Source: an uncultured Eubacteriales bacterium
GTDB taxonomy: Bacteria; Bacillota; Clostridia; Oscillospirales; CAG-272
Reading direction: 5' to 3'
DNA length: 33,902 bases
Assembly (NCBI GenBank): GCA_934385225.1
Contig: CAKRPQ010000012.1
Span: 1-33,902, forward strand
The notes under the pieces: model-generated
Databases searched by the model: none
What the model saw: the letters and a program-made list of their open reading frames with translations, nothing else
What the model was told of the DNA's origin: nothing
Position numbers and translations under genes: made by a program
Part shown: positions 7,968 to 14,812 of the stretch, one piece after another
Layout of the letters: the number at the start of each line of letters is the position of its first letter
Position numbering within the stretch: the stretch's first letter is position 1

Positions 7968-9116
7968 ATGAAACAGAATCAGCCCAAAAAGGTAATAAAT
8001 AAAATCGACATCGGCAACAAGGAGGAACGCGCAAAAGCCCTCGGCACAGCGCTTGCTCAGCTTAAAAAGAATTTCGGAGAGGGAACTATAATGAAGCTCG
8101 GCGAGAACGCGCATATGGAGGTGCAGGCGGTTTCGACAGGCTCGCTTTCGCTTGATATGGCACTCGGCATCGGCGGCGTTCCGAGAGGACGTATTATAGA
8201 AATTTTCGGTCCCGAATCTTCGGGTAAAACTACCGTTGCGCTTCATATAGTCGCCGAAGTGCAGAAAATGGGCGGCGAGGCGGCTTTCATTGACGCGGAA
8301 CACGCTCTTGACCCCGTTTACGCAAAGGCACTCGGTGTCGATATTGACAATCTTCTTGTTTCACAACCCGACTGCGGAGAGGACGCGCTTGATATTACCG
8401 AAACGCTCGTTCGCTCGGGCGCTATCGACGTTGTTGTCATCGACTCTGTTGCGGCACTTGTTCCGAGACAGGAGATCGAGGGCGATATGGGGATGACGAC
8501 GGTCGGCGTTCAGGCTCGTCTTATGTCACAGGCGATGAGAAAACTCTCGTCGGTCATTTCGAAGAGTAACTGCGTCGTTATATTTATCAACCAGCTCCGT
8601 GAAAAGGTCGGAAACGCTTACGGAAACCCCGAAACGACTACGGGCGGACGAGCACTGAAATTTTATGCGTCGGTTCGAATCGACGTCAGAAGAGCGGAAC
8701 AGCTTAAATCCGGAACCGAAATTTACGGAAATCATGTTAAGTGCAGAATCGTAAAAAACAAGGTTGCGCCGCCGTTCAAGGTCGCGGAATTTGATATTCT
8801 CTACGGAAAGGGAATTTCAAAAACGGGTGAAATTATTGACTTCGGCGTTGCTCTCGACATTATCAAGAAGAGCGGCTCGTGGTTCTCGTACGGCACGGAA
8901 CGCATAGGGCAGGGCAAGGAAAACGTCAGAAAATATCTTGAAGCGAACCCCGCCGTTATGGCAGAAATAGAAGAAAAAATCCGCAGTATGAGCGATAAGA
9001 CAGCCGAACTTATGGAAAATAACAATTTTGATCTTGACGATGATGCCGATATTGAAAACGATTCGGAGTCGGGCGATGACGATATAGATTTCAGCTCTCT
9101 CAAACTTGACGAGTAA
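7968..9116 (+). CDS. recA: Recombinase A
   Basis: 382 residues; GGGAGAG upstream supports the ATG at 7968. RecA forms ATP-dependent filaments on single-stranded DNA, drives strand exchange, and activates LexA self-cleavage. Seen: Walker A GPESSGKT at 81-88, the FIDAEHALDP segment, VVVIDSVAAL (Walker B), the L2-loop region INQLREK...YGNPETTTGGRALKFYAS, and an acidic C-terminal tail rich in Asp/Glu (last ~35 residues), typical of RecA autoregulation. The N-terminus is slightly longer and more lysine-rich than the E. coli form. No intein is present. It leads a recA-recX-Nudix cluster. Confidence 0.98.
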   Translation: MKQNQPKKVINKIDIGNKEERAKALGTALAQLKKNFGEGTIMKLGENAHMEVQAVSTGSLSLDMALGIGGVPRGRIIEIFGPESSGKTTVALHIVAEVQKMGGEAAFIDAEHALDPVYAKALGVDIDNLLVSQPDCGEDALDITETLVRSGAIDVVVIDSVAALVPRQEIEGDMGMTTVGVQARLMSQAMRKLSSVISKSNCVVIFINQLREKVGNAYGNPETTTGGRALKFYASVRIDVRRAEQLKSGTEIYGNHVKCRIVKNKVAPPFKVAEFDILYGKGISKTGEIIDFGVALDIIKKSGSWFSYGTERIGQGKENVRKYLEANPAVMAEIEEKIRSMSDKTAELMENNNFDLDDDADIENDSESGDDDIDFSSLKLDE

Positions 9117-9128
9117 TTTTTACACCCC

Positions 9129-9146
9129 GCGCGGATTATGCCGCGC
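9129..9146 (+). promoter_or_regulatory. GC-rich hairpin between recA and recX
   Basis: GCGCGG (9129-9134) and CCGCGC (9141-9146) form a six-pair GC stem with a six-base loop, 12 bases after the recA stop. There is no U-tract, so it is unlikely to be a full terminator. It may attenuate recX relative to recA or protect the recA 3' end. Confidence 0.45.
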
Positions 9147-9175
9147 ACGAGACACATACAGCGTACCTTAATTAT

Positions 9176-9817
9176 ATGACTATAACAATAAAAAGAATAA
9201 TCAGTGTTTTGTCGGGGAGCTTTCTCGACGTTGAAACGGAAATAAAAAGCGGTCCCGAATCGGACACAAAAATGTTCAGACTGCTTGCCGAGCAGTATAC
9301 GAAACTGCGTCCTCAAAAGGGCGAAATAACGCAGTATCAGTATGAAGAACTTGAAGAGGCGTCCGAGGTGTGCGATGCCTATTCAAGGGCGGCGAATATT
9401 CTTTCTTTCGGTATGAACACCGCGCGAACGCTTAAACAAAAGCTCCGCCGCAGAGGCTTTTCGGAGTCTGCGGCGGACGAGGCTGTTCGTATGCTGTGCG
9501 AGAAAGGCTATATTTCGGAAAATGACGATATTCGCCGTGCGACAGAGCATTGCATAAATAAGGGCTGGGGAATGAGGCGGATACTTGCCTACCTTAAACA
9601 GAAAGGTTACGGCAGCGAGGCACTTTCCGTTGCCGCGGACGAGATGTCGGAGGTTGATTTTCCCGAGGTTTGTGCAGATCTGATCGAAAAGAAGTACGGG
9701 TCTGTTCCGACCGAAGTCCCCGAAAAGCAGAAAATGGTCGCTTTTCTTGTCAGATACGGTTTTTCAATGAGTGAAATCAGAGAAGCGGTCTCAAAAATCA
9801 GAGAGAGGTCAGAATGA
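9176..9817 (+). CDS. recX: RecX family regulator of RecA
   Basis: 213 residues. RecX caps or destabilises RecA filaments. The core shows tandem three-helix repeats: residues ~70-110 (ARTLKQKLRRRGFSES..., followed by EKGYISE), ~115-150 (the WGMRRILAYLKQKGYG segment) and a last repeat near VAFLVRYGFSMSEIREAVSK. An N-terminal beta-rich extension of ~60 residues is usual for Firmicutes RecX. It lies 59 bases after recA, the classic gene order. The ATG at 9176 has no visible Shine-Dalgarno sequence, and no better in-frame start is seen. Together with the GC hairpin just upstream, this suggests low expression. Its stop overlaps the next start by four bases (ATGA). Confidence 0.85.
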   Translation: MTITIKRIISVLSGSFLDVETEIKSGPESDTKMFRLLAEQYTKLRPQKGEITQYQYEELEEASEVCDAYSRAANILSFGMNTARTLKQKLRRRGFSESAADEAVRMLCEKGYISENDDIRRATEHCINKGWGMRRILAYLKQKGYGSEALSVAADEMSEVDFPEVCADLIEKKYGSVPTEVPEKQKMVAFLVRYGFSMSEIREAVSKIRERSE

Positions 9818-10293
9818 AACATACGACCCTTTGTTACATTGAAAAAGACGGAAAATACCTTATGCTTCACCGCGTGAAAAAGGAAAATGACGCAAACCGC
9901 GATAAATGGATCGGTATCGGCGGTCATGTGGAGGACGGAGAAACATTTGATGAGTGTATTCTTCGCGAGACGCTTGAAGAAACGGGACTTACGCTTACGA
10001 AAATGCGCAAATGCGGCGAGATACTTTTTGATTGTCCGCCGTACCCGCTCGAAATGATGCACCTTTACCACGCGACCGATTTTGAGGGCGAATTTTCCGA
10101 TTGCGACGAGGGCGAACTTGAATGGCTTGATAAAAAAGAGCTTCGCAATATCCCGATGTGGGAGGGTGATTTCATTTTTCTTGACCTTATGGAGAAGAAT
10201 GTGCCGTATTTCCGACTTGACCTCCACTATGAAGGCGATGTTCTGACGTCGGCGGTACTTGACGGAAAGGAAATAAAAAAATCCGCCGTCTGA
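9814..10293 (+). CDS. Nudix hydrolase, MutT-like (possible 8-oxo-dGTP diphosphatase)
   Basis: 159 residues. The full Nudix box GX5EX7REUXEEXGU is present at 37-59: GHVEDGE, RE at 51-52, EE at 55-56, then TGL. Nudix enzymes cut nucleoside diphosphates linked to another group, using Mg2+ held by the box glutamates. The opening (TTLCYIEKDGKYLMLHRVKK) and the placement after recA-recX suggest nucleotide-pool cleaning of oxidised dGTP, as in MutT/MTH1-like members, but substrates of this family are hard to predict. It starts inside the recX stop (ATGA overlap), so translational coupling is likely. No terminator with a U-tract follows; the palindromic element at 10349 begins 55 bases later. Confidence 0.85.
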   Translation: MKHTTLCYIEKDGKYLMLHRVKKENDANRDKWIGIGGHVEDGETFDECILRETLEETGLTLTKMRKCGEILFDCPPYPLEMMHLYHATDFEGEFSDCDEGELEWLDKKELRNIPMWEGDFIFLDLMEKNVPYFRLDLHYEGDVLTSAVLDGKEIKKSAV

Positions 10294-10348
10294 ACGCTTT
10301 TGCCTTTGAGACGCGGAATGTATTAAAATTTTTCTAAAATAAATATAA

Positions 10349-10550
10349 GGACAGCCCCAAAACCAAATGTTTTGGGACTGTCCTAAAAAATATCGGTTGG
10401 GATTACGGCATTTTTGATGCGATCTTGGGCGTTTTTGCCGATGTCCGGTTGTTATAAAGTTTATATCGCGGCAAAACGGCTGCATTTCGCCGCCGAGACC
10501 GATGTCGACGTGGTGTCCAAAAACTCACTTGGAGTTTTTGGACACCACGT
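10349..10550. repeat. Palindromic intergenic element, long copy (A)
   Basis: The stretch is non-coding. It begins with hairpin 1 (10349-10363 pairing with 10369-10383; one C-A mismatch) and ends with hairpin 2, a perfect 19-pair stem (10508-10526 / 10532-10550, loop ACTTG). Read on the minus strand, hairpin 1 has the loop ATTTG and the same A-tract/T-tract upper stem as hairpin 2, so the element is bounded by two similar hairpins in opposite orientation. Two inner blocks match the copy at 14246-14334: 10393-10414 (19 of 22 bases) and 10482-10506 (about 22 of 25, containing CGCCGAGACCGATG). About 67 bases between these blocks are absent in the short copy. Hairpin 2 is followed by TTTATTTAG, but the gene to its right is antisense. 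No transposase or clear target duplication is seen. Confidence 0.6.
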
Positions 10551-10555
10551 TTTAT

Positions 10556-11248
10556 TTAGTATCCGCGCAGCTTTCTGCGCAGCGCTTCCGATTCGCTTTT
10601 GTCAAGTCCGATAAGCCCGAAATAACTGTCGGTATTACCGTATTTGCGTGTGAAAAGTTCGAAAAATTTTTCTATGTACTCCCTGCACGGAATAACGATC
10701 CCGATATCGACTTCGGGCAGATTTGTGCGAACGGCTTCTATTCTTCCGCGCGCATAGTGTTTAGTCAGAACATAATCCGAGATTATATCGCTTTTGCGGA
10801 CTCCCGCGTGTAGAAGCAGAATCGCCGTAACAACGCCCGTGCGGTCTTTGCCCGCCGTGCAGTTTATCATAACACCGTTTTCGGCATTTGCAATGCACCT
10901 GAAAATATTCGGCATTGACGGTGCTTCCGTGATTTTCAAATAACTGTGCGGAACTGCTGCACGCGATTCGGGTATTCCGCTTCCTTCGCTTATCGGAAAA
11001 TTGAAGTACCTGAACCCGTCTATGCCTGCAAAGCCGCTCGGAGACTTTGAAACGTTTTCCTCCGACCGCATATCAATCACTGTCGTAATTTTAATTTTTT
11101 TCAGGTATTCGAGGTCTCTTTTGCTCGGATATTTTTGAATATCGCTTCGAAGAATGACGTTTTTTCTCGTGTGCCCGCCGCACAAAATCCGATGACCGCC
11201 GAGATCGCGCGTGTTTTCCGTTGTTTCGAGCAGACTTTTGTATTTCAT
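10556..11248 (-). CDS. Tyrosine-protein phosphatase-like protein (Y_phosphatase3 type)
   Basis: 230 residues; GGGAG at 11256-11260 precedes the ATG at 11248. The P-loop CTAGKDRTG has C130 as nucleophile and R136 as phosphate-binding arginine (CX5R). The N-terminal NTRDLGGHR motif and ILRSD segment are typical of the bacterial family that includes Mycobacterium PtpB and Listeria LipA. The family dephosphorylates phosphotyrosine, phosphoserine or phosphoinositides; the target here cannot be told. There is no signal peptide, so it is probably cytoplasmic. It stands alone with its own extended -10 promoter. Its stop lies only six bases from the palindromic element. Confidence 0.85.
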   Translation of the reverse strand: MKYKSLLETTENTRDLGGHRILCGGHTRKNVILRSDIQKYPSKRDLEYLKKIKITTVIDMRSEENVSKSPSGFAGIDGFRYFNFPISEGSGIPESRAAVPHSYLKITEAPSMPNIFRCIANAENGVMINCTAGKDRTGVVTAILLLHAGVRKSDIISDYVLTKHYARGRIEAVRTNLPEVDIGIVIPCREYIEKFFELFTRKYGNTDSYFGLIGLDKSESEALRRKLRGY

Positions 11249-11276
11249 CGACTTACTCCCATACTTATTTTACTAT

Positions 11277-11285
11277 ATTATACCA
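11277..11285 (-). promoter_or_regulatory. Extended -10 promoter of the phosphatase gene
   Basis: On the minus strand TGG-TATAAT, with TATAAT at 11277-11282. The -35 region is poor, as is common for extended -10 promoters. Confidence 0.6.
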
Positions 11286-11302
11286 CAAAAATAAAAAGGA
11301 AA

Positions 11303-11326
11303 CCGCGGAATCCGAAAATTCCGCGG
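11303..11326 (-). terminator. Terminator of the small helical-protein gene
   Basis: CCGCGGAA (11303-11310) pairs with TTCCGCGG (11319-11326) across an eight-base loop. On the minus strand it is followed by TTTCCTTTTTATTTTT. It lies 15 bases after the stop of the 11341-11775 gene. Confidence 0.75.
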
Positions 11327-11340
11327 CATATTCGGTGAAG

Positions 11341-11775
11341 TTAAAGGAATTTTTTCATTTTTTCGATGTTTTTCTGCTCAAAAGAGATAAGGTCCCTGCC
11401 GACTTTAAGTGCCTGTTCGGGGCAACCGTCGCCCTCAAATTCGCGGACGCGCTTTGTCATATCCGTTATGCCCATCGTCGATCCCTGGATAAGCATTTCG
11501 GCGAGGTGCGACGTTGAAGCGTCCGCCATGGTGTTCATTGCAATGCCGACTTTTGCACTCATTTTTTTCATCATCGGCTCTTCTTTCGGCTTTATCCCGT
11601 AAGGCGTGAGCTGCTTCTCGGCTTCCGAGGCAAATTTTTCATAGCCGCTAAGCTGATCGGTGAGTGCCGTACGAAAAGCGGCGTCGTCGACTTTCGGCAT
11701 AAGCGTTATTATCGAATCCGATCCCATTTTGACATTTTTGTAAATATAGCAAAGAAGTTCGGGTGTTTTTTTCAT
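11341..11775 (-). CDS. Hypothetical small helical protein
   Basis: 144 residues from the ATG at 11775, chosen because GGAGG lies at 11786-11790; a longer open frame upstream has no ribosome site and crosses a terminator. I do not recognise the family with certainty. The sequence is rich in Lys, Met, Glu and Ala with long amphipathic helices and no signal peptide or membrane segment, suggesting a four-helix bundle. It begins MKKTPELLCYIYKNVKMGSD and has repeated Met residues (EEPMMKKMSAKVGIAMNTM). It sits between the L27 operon and the phosphatase gene and has its own terminator. Function unknown. Confidence 0.7.
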   Translation of the reverse strand: MKKTPELLCYIYKNVKMGSDSIITLMPKVDDAAFRTALTDQLSGYEKFASEAEKQLTPYGIKPKEEPMMKKMSAKVGIAMNTMADASTSHLAEMLIQGSTMGITDMTKRVREFEGDGCPEQALKVGRDLISFEQKNIEKMKKFL

Positions 11776-11846
11776 TTTTATTGTTCCTCCGTGACTTGGA
11801 TTTTCAACAATTATGTCCCGAAAATGCTTTTTTATGCGCAAAACAA

Positions 11847-11878
11847 AAACAGTCGGGGCGAGAAGCACCCGACTGTTT
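11847..11878 (-). terminator. Terminator of the rplU-prp-rpmA operon
   Basis: Arms 11847-11857 and 11868-11878 pair (AAACAGTCGGG / CCCGACTGTTT) around a ten-base loop. On the minus strand the stem is followed by TTTGTTTTG. It lies 23 bases after the rpmA stop. Confidence 0.88.
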
Positions 11879-11901
11879 ATGAGATCGAGATCAAACGCAG
11901 A

Positions 11902-12180
11902 TTATTCTGCGTAAACGCTGACCTGCTTCTTTGTTTTTGTCTTCTGCTCGAACTTTACCTTGCCGTCGATCAGAGCGAAGAGAGTATCGTCCTTGCCGAT
12001 GCCGACATTGTTGCCGGGATGAACGGCGGTTCCTCTCTGTCTGATGATGATGTTGCCGGCAGTAACAGTCTGACCGTCAGCCTTCTTGACACCGAGTCTT
12101 TTAGCTTCGCTGTCACGACCGTTCTTTGTAGAACCAACACCCTTTTTATGAGCAAAGAACTGTAAACTGAGTTTCAACAT
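11902..12180 (-). CDS. rpmA: 50S ribosomal protein L27 with Prp-cleaved N-terminus
   Basis: 92 residues; GGAGG at 12189-12193 precedes the ATG. L27 lies near the peptidyl-transferase centre of the large subunit. The protein starts MLKLSLQFF-AHKKG, the N-terminal extension of Firmicutes L27 that must be removed after F9 by the Prp protease so that AHKKG becomes the mature N-terminus. The rest (GSTKNGRDSEAKRLGVKKADGQ and GNIIIRQRGT) is classical L27. The prp gene is directly upstream in the same operon. Confidence 0.97.
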   Translation of the reverse strand: MLKLSLQFFAHKKGVGSTKNGRDSEAKRLGVKKADGQTVTAGNIIIRQRGTAVHPGNNVGIGKDDTLFALIDGKVKFEQKTKTKKQVSVYAE

Positions 12181-12283
12181 TATTCATACCTCCGTAATTA
12201 TTTTCCTCTGCGGAAAGCGTATCCGCACACGAGATTTGAGAACCGAGATTTTAATAGAAATCCGAACCGAAAATGTGTCGCTT
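12181..12283 (-). promoter_or_regulatory. prp-rpmA spacer with hairpin
   Basis: The 103-base gap between prp and rpmA holds a hairpin, GCGGA (12213-12217) with TCCGC (12225-12229), about 32 bases before the rpmA ATG. No promoter or U-tract is clear. It may tune L27 translation or mRNA processing. Confidence 0.3.
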
Positions 12284-12643
12284 TTACACATAGTCGATAT
12301 CCTTGACACTTACGTCAAGATTGTCATAGTAATCTTCGACGAGATCGTTTAACTGATAGTAATATGCGAGAAAAAGTCCCGAAACCGCGTAACGCTTACG
12401 CTCGTCGTCCTCAAACTGAGGGAGAGCCGAACGGCAGCGAACCCTTATATCCGTTGTCTTTTCGTCGATATCGTATTCGATATCGCACGCATATGCGACT
12501 TCGACGGCGTTGATTATGAGCATCGTCATAGAGGAGAGCGCGGCGCAGAGGACGTCTTGTCCCGCTTCATCGTAACCTGTGTGACCCTGTTCCTCAAAAC
12601 CGTAAAAAACTCCGCCGCTTCTGTAAAAAACGATTTTTGTCAT
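12284..12643 (-). CDS. prp: Ribosomal-processing cysteine protease Prp
   Basis: 119 residues. Prp removes the N-terminal extension of L27 and is needed for ribosome assembly in Firmicutes. The catalytic pair is H21 in EQGHTGYDEAGQD and C33 in VLCAALSSM, matching the His-Cys dyad of characterised homologues, and the acidic C-terminus is typical. It is placed between rplU and rpmA as in most Firmicutes, five bases after the rplU stop. The substrate L27 with its FF-A site is encoded next. Confidence 0.95.
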   Translation of the reverse strand: MTKIVFYRSGGVFYGFEEQGHTGYDEAGQDVLCAALSSMTMLIINAVEVAYACDIEYDIDEKTTDIRVRCRSALPQFEDDERKRYAVSGLFLAYYYQLNDLVEDYYDNLDVSVKDIDYV

Positions 12644-12648
12644 AAGAA

Positions 12649-12960
12649 TCAGCCTACGATTTTGGTAATCTGAACCTTCGTATAGGGCTGTCTGTGACCG
12701 ATCTTCTTCTTCTCGTTCTTCTTGGACTTGTACTTCAAGATGTAGATCTTCTTGCCCTTGCCGTTTTTAACGACATTTGCCTCGACCTTTGCTCCGTCAA
12801 CAGTAGGAGCACCTACCTTGAAGCCGTCTCCGGTAGATAATGCCTTTACTTTGTCAAAAGTAACAGTTTCGCCTTCGTTAACGTCGAGCTTCTCGATGAA
12901 GATGATGTCACCCTCGTTAACTTTGTACTGCTTTCCGCCGGTTTCAATAACTGCAAACAC
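12649..12960 (-). CDS. rplU: 50S ribosomal protein L21 (GTG start)
   Basis: 103 residues from the GTG at 12960, giving MFAVIETGGKQY, which matches the usual L21 opening and length. An in-frame GTG at 12969 would add three residues, but it overlaps the ribosome site; GAGG at 12970-12973 is eight bases from GTG 12960. L21 binds 23S rRNA and L20 in the large subunit. Family marks are GGKQYKV, GAPTVDGAKV and the basic tail KYKSKKNEKKKIGHRQPYT. First gene of the rplU-prp-rpmA operon. Confidence 0.96.
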   Translation of the reverse strand: MFAVIETGGKQYKVNEGDIIFIEKLDVNEGETVTFDKVKALSTGDGFKVGAPTVDGAKVEANVVKNGKGKKIYILKYKSKKNEKKKIGHRQPYTKVQITKIVG

Positions 12961-12973
12961 GAAAAGCACCTCT

Positions 12974-13041
12974 CTTTCTTTTATGTCTCGCTAATGAAGG
13001 CGGCATGACGCACTTAAAAAAGCCCTCAAATTAAGCGGCGT
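12974..13041 (-). ncRNA. Probable L21 leader (autoregulatory 5' UTR)
   Basis: The 5' UTR between the promoter and rplU is about 70 bases. On the minus strand ACGC-CG-CTTAA pairs with TTAAG-T-GCGT (plus positions 13031-13041 with 13008-13017), followed by CATGCCGCC and ATTAGCGAGACATAAAA before the ribosome site. Position, size and these segments agree with what I recall of Firmicutes L21 leaders (Rfam L21_leader), thought to bind L21 and repress the operon. A covariance-model search was not possible here. Confidence 0.65.
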
Positions 13042-13044
13042 ATT

Positions 13045-13074
13045 ATTATACCATTCCCGCGCCGTGTTTGTCAA
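13045..13074 (-). promoter_or_regulatory. rplU operon promoter
   Basis: On the minus strand TTGACA (13069-13074), 18-base spacer, TATAAT (13045-13050) preceded by TGG. Consensus -35 plus extended -10 suits a highly expressed ribosomal operon. Confidence 0.88.
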
Positions 13075-13142
13075 GGGTTTTGCCGAATTTTTTTAGGAAA
13101 AAGGCATTTTTTTCGATAATTTCCCATTCGACTTTTTTCTTC

Positions 13143-13171
13143 TTGACTTTGGAGGGCAAAAAACTTATAAT
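13143..13171 (+). promoter_or_regulatory. Promoter of the ROK-like gene
   Basis: TTGACT (13143-13148), 17-base spacer, TATAAT (13166-13171), 43 bases before the GTG start at 13215. Confidence 0.85.
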
Positions 13172-13214
13172 ATATACAAGACATAAGCGATACGATCCGA
13201 GGTGAAAACGAAAA

Positions 13215-14222
13215 GTGGACAAGATAAGTCAGAGCGGTATAAAAAATGAAAATATGCGCCTCATTTTCGACGCGATAGCGTCGTCTGAAAAGGGTAAGGG
13301 AATAAACCGCGCCGATATTTCGAAAAAAGTCGGTCTCAGTCTTATGACCGTCGGAAAGGTTGCCGACGTGCTTATGGAAAGTGGCGTTGCCGTACAGGTA
13401 AAGCCCGCGACGGGAAATGCGGGCAGACGCGCGGGAATGCTTGATTTTTCAGACGATTTTTTCATTTTCATCTGCGATGTTTCGGACGGCGCAAAGTATC
13501 ACGCCGAGGTGTTCAATCTGCGCCTTGAAAAAATGTGTGGGTACGATTATACCGTTTGCGATTCCTTTTTGCCCGAGGAAAATCTGATAGTCTTTCTCCG
13601 CAGCGCTGGCGAGGCGCTGATAAAGGGCAGGAAAATCGATCATTTTGTCGGTATGGGCGTTTGCATTTCGGGAAAATACAACGAGGCGGAGGACATAGTC
13701 GGCACGGGAGAGCTCGCGGGCGTAAAAATAAAGGCTGTTATCGAAAGAACGATAGGCATTGTGCCGAGCGTTGTCGAAGACAACATTCGCGCCGCGGCGA
13801 TCTCGCAGATATCGTCCGATCCGCTCCTTTTACGCGGGCAGAATGTGTTCTTTTATCTGCGCGGCTCTGTCGGGGGGTGCGTTTCAACGGACGGTGAAGT
13901 GCTCCCGACGCCCGACTTTGCGTCGATCCCGTGTTACAGCGGGCGCAAGCTCGGCGTCGTTATCGCGGAGGAGAACAGAACGGAAATTCTTGCGGCCGAA
14001 TTTTGCTCGGCACTGTTTGCCGTTTTTGCCATAATCGACCCGAACAGGGTCATTGTAAATTACGACCCGAAAAAACAGACCTCCGAATTTCCGAAGCTTG
14101 TGCGCGGAAATCTTGAAAAACTCGGCAGGTCCGCGGGACTGACATTTGACGGCAAAAGCGATCTTCTCGGACCGCGCGGCATAGCTCTTGCAGTGCGAAA
14201 AAAGTGGCTTTTCGGTCTTTAA
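13215..14222 (+). CDS. ROK-type transcriptional regulator, degenerate sugar-binding domain
   Basis: 335 residues with a GTG start; GAGGTG at 13199-13204 is ten bases upstream. Residues ~12-72 form a winged helix-turn-helix (INRADISKKVGLSLMTVGKVADVLMESGV, given here in parts: INRADISKKVG and LSLMTVGKVADVL). The rest follows the ROK fold, with GMGVCISG and VPSVVEDNIRAAAIS matching the phosphate and ENDANAAA regions. The zinc motif (CXCGXXGC) and the GXGXG-rich ATP loop of ROK kinases are absent (YLRGSVGGCVS instead), and the protein is shorter than the usual ~390 residues. It is therefore a regulator with a possibly altered ligand site, not a kinase. Its target is unknown; no sugar genes lie nearby. 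Confidence 0.75.
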   Translation: MDKISQSGIKNENMRLIFDAIASSEKGKGINRADISKKVGLSLMTVGKVADVLMESGVAVQVKPATGNAGRRAGMLDFSDDFFIFICDVSDGAKYHAEVFNLRLEKMCGYDYTVCDSFLPEENLIVFLRSAGEALIKGRKIDHFVGMGVCISGKYNEAEDIVGTGELAGVKIKAVIERTIGIVPSVVEDNIRAAAISQISSDPLLLRGQNVFFYLRGSVGGCVSTDGEVLPTPDFASIPCYSGRKLGVVIAEENRTEILAAEFCSALFAVFAIIDPNRVIVNYDPKKQTSEFPKLVRGNLEKLGRSAGLTFDGKSDLLGPRGIALAVRKKWLFGL

Positions 14223-14245
14223 TTTTTACATTTAAAAATTGACTG

Positions 14246-14334
14246 TCGGTCGTGATTTCGGCATTTTGTCGCCGAGACCGATGCCAGAGGGGTGTTAAAA
14301 AACTTATTTGAAGTTTTTTAACACCCCTCTTTTT
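14246..14334 (+). repeat. Palindromic intergenic element, short copy (B), also a likely terminator
   Basis: Block 14246-14267 matches 10393-10414 at 19 of 22 bases, and 14261-14285 matches 10482-10506 at about 22 of 25. A perfect 20-pair stem follows: 14286-14305 / 14311-14330, loop ATTTG, then TTTT. Compared with copy A, three stem positions change from C-G pairs to T-A pairs on both arms, so pairing is kept while sequence changes. It lies 23 bases after the ROK-like stop, so it probably ends that transcript. Confidence 0.7.
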
Positions 14335-14384
14335 GTCATAATTGATATAAAATAAGAAGTAAATGTAAAAAAACTTGTAAGCTC

Positions 14385-14413
14385 TTGAAAAAAAGTCGGG
14401 AATGTGTTATTAT
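14385..14413 (+). promoter_or_regulatory. Promoter of the RNHCP/Gld-type operon
   Basis: TTGAAA (14385-14390), 17-base spacer, TATTAT (14408-14413) preceded by TGT (extended -10). The ATG of the first gene is 34 bases downstream. It is the only clear promoter seen ahead of the five genes up to 19722. Confidence 0.7.
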
Positions 14414-14447
14414 ATACTTTGTATATCTGTGCGAGGAGGGAAACGGT

Positions 14448-14777
14448 ATGGAGGAAAAGAGATTCCGCAAAAACGATAATTCGTTTATATGCAAAAACTG
14501 CGGAAAGCTCGTAGAACCGCTCGGTTACAGCTCGCGGAACCACTGCCCGTTCTGCCTCTGCTCGCTTCATGTTGACGTAAATCCGGGTGACCGCGCGTGC
14601 GAATGCGGAGGCATTCTGCGCCCGATAAGAGTCGAACCGGACCCGAAAAAAGGGTACATCATCATTCATAAGTGCGAGAAATGCGGCGAGATACGCCGAA
14701 ACCGCGCCGCACACGAGGCGAAGATACAGCCCGACGATATGGAGCTTCTTATAAAGCTCACCGTCGGAAATTTCTGA
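14448..14777 (+). CDS. RNHCP-domain zinc-ribbon protein
   Basis: 109 residues from the ATG at 14448 (GAGGAGGG at 14433-14440); a longer open frame starting at 14385 has no ribosome site and overlaps the promoter. Three zinc-type cysteine pairs are seen: FICKNCGK, RNHCPFCLCS (the namesake RNHCP motif) and IHKCEKCGE, plus CECGG between. This matches the RNHCP domain, a small family of unknown function found in Bacillota and Actinomycetota. There is no signal or membrane segment. It lies 35 bases before the ABC ATPase gene with no terminator between, so it is probably co-transcribed with the exporter genes, but a functional link is unproven. Confidence 0.85.
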   Translation: MEEKRFRKNDNSFICKNCGKLVEPLGYSSRNHCPFCLCSLHVDVNPGDRACECGGILRPIRVEPDPKKGYIIIHKCEKCGEIRRNRAAHEAKIQPDDMELLIKLTVGNF

Positions 14778-14812
14778 GATCCAAAAACCGCAAAAACGGA
14801 AAGGAAAAATAA

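Noticed and set aside
10349..10383. Simple terminator for the Nudix gene
   Set aside because: The hairpin is long, but neither strand has a U-tract next to it, and its loop matches the other two hairpins in inverted orientation, so it is treated as part of the palindromic element.
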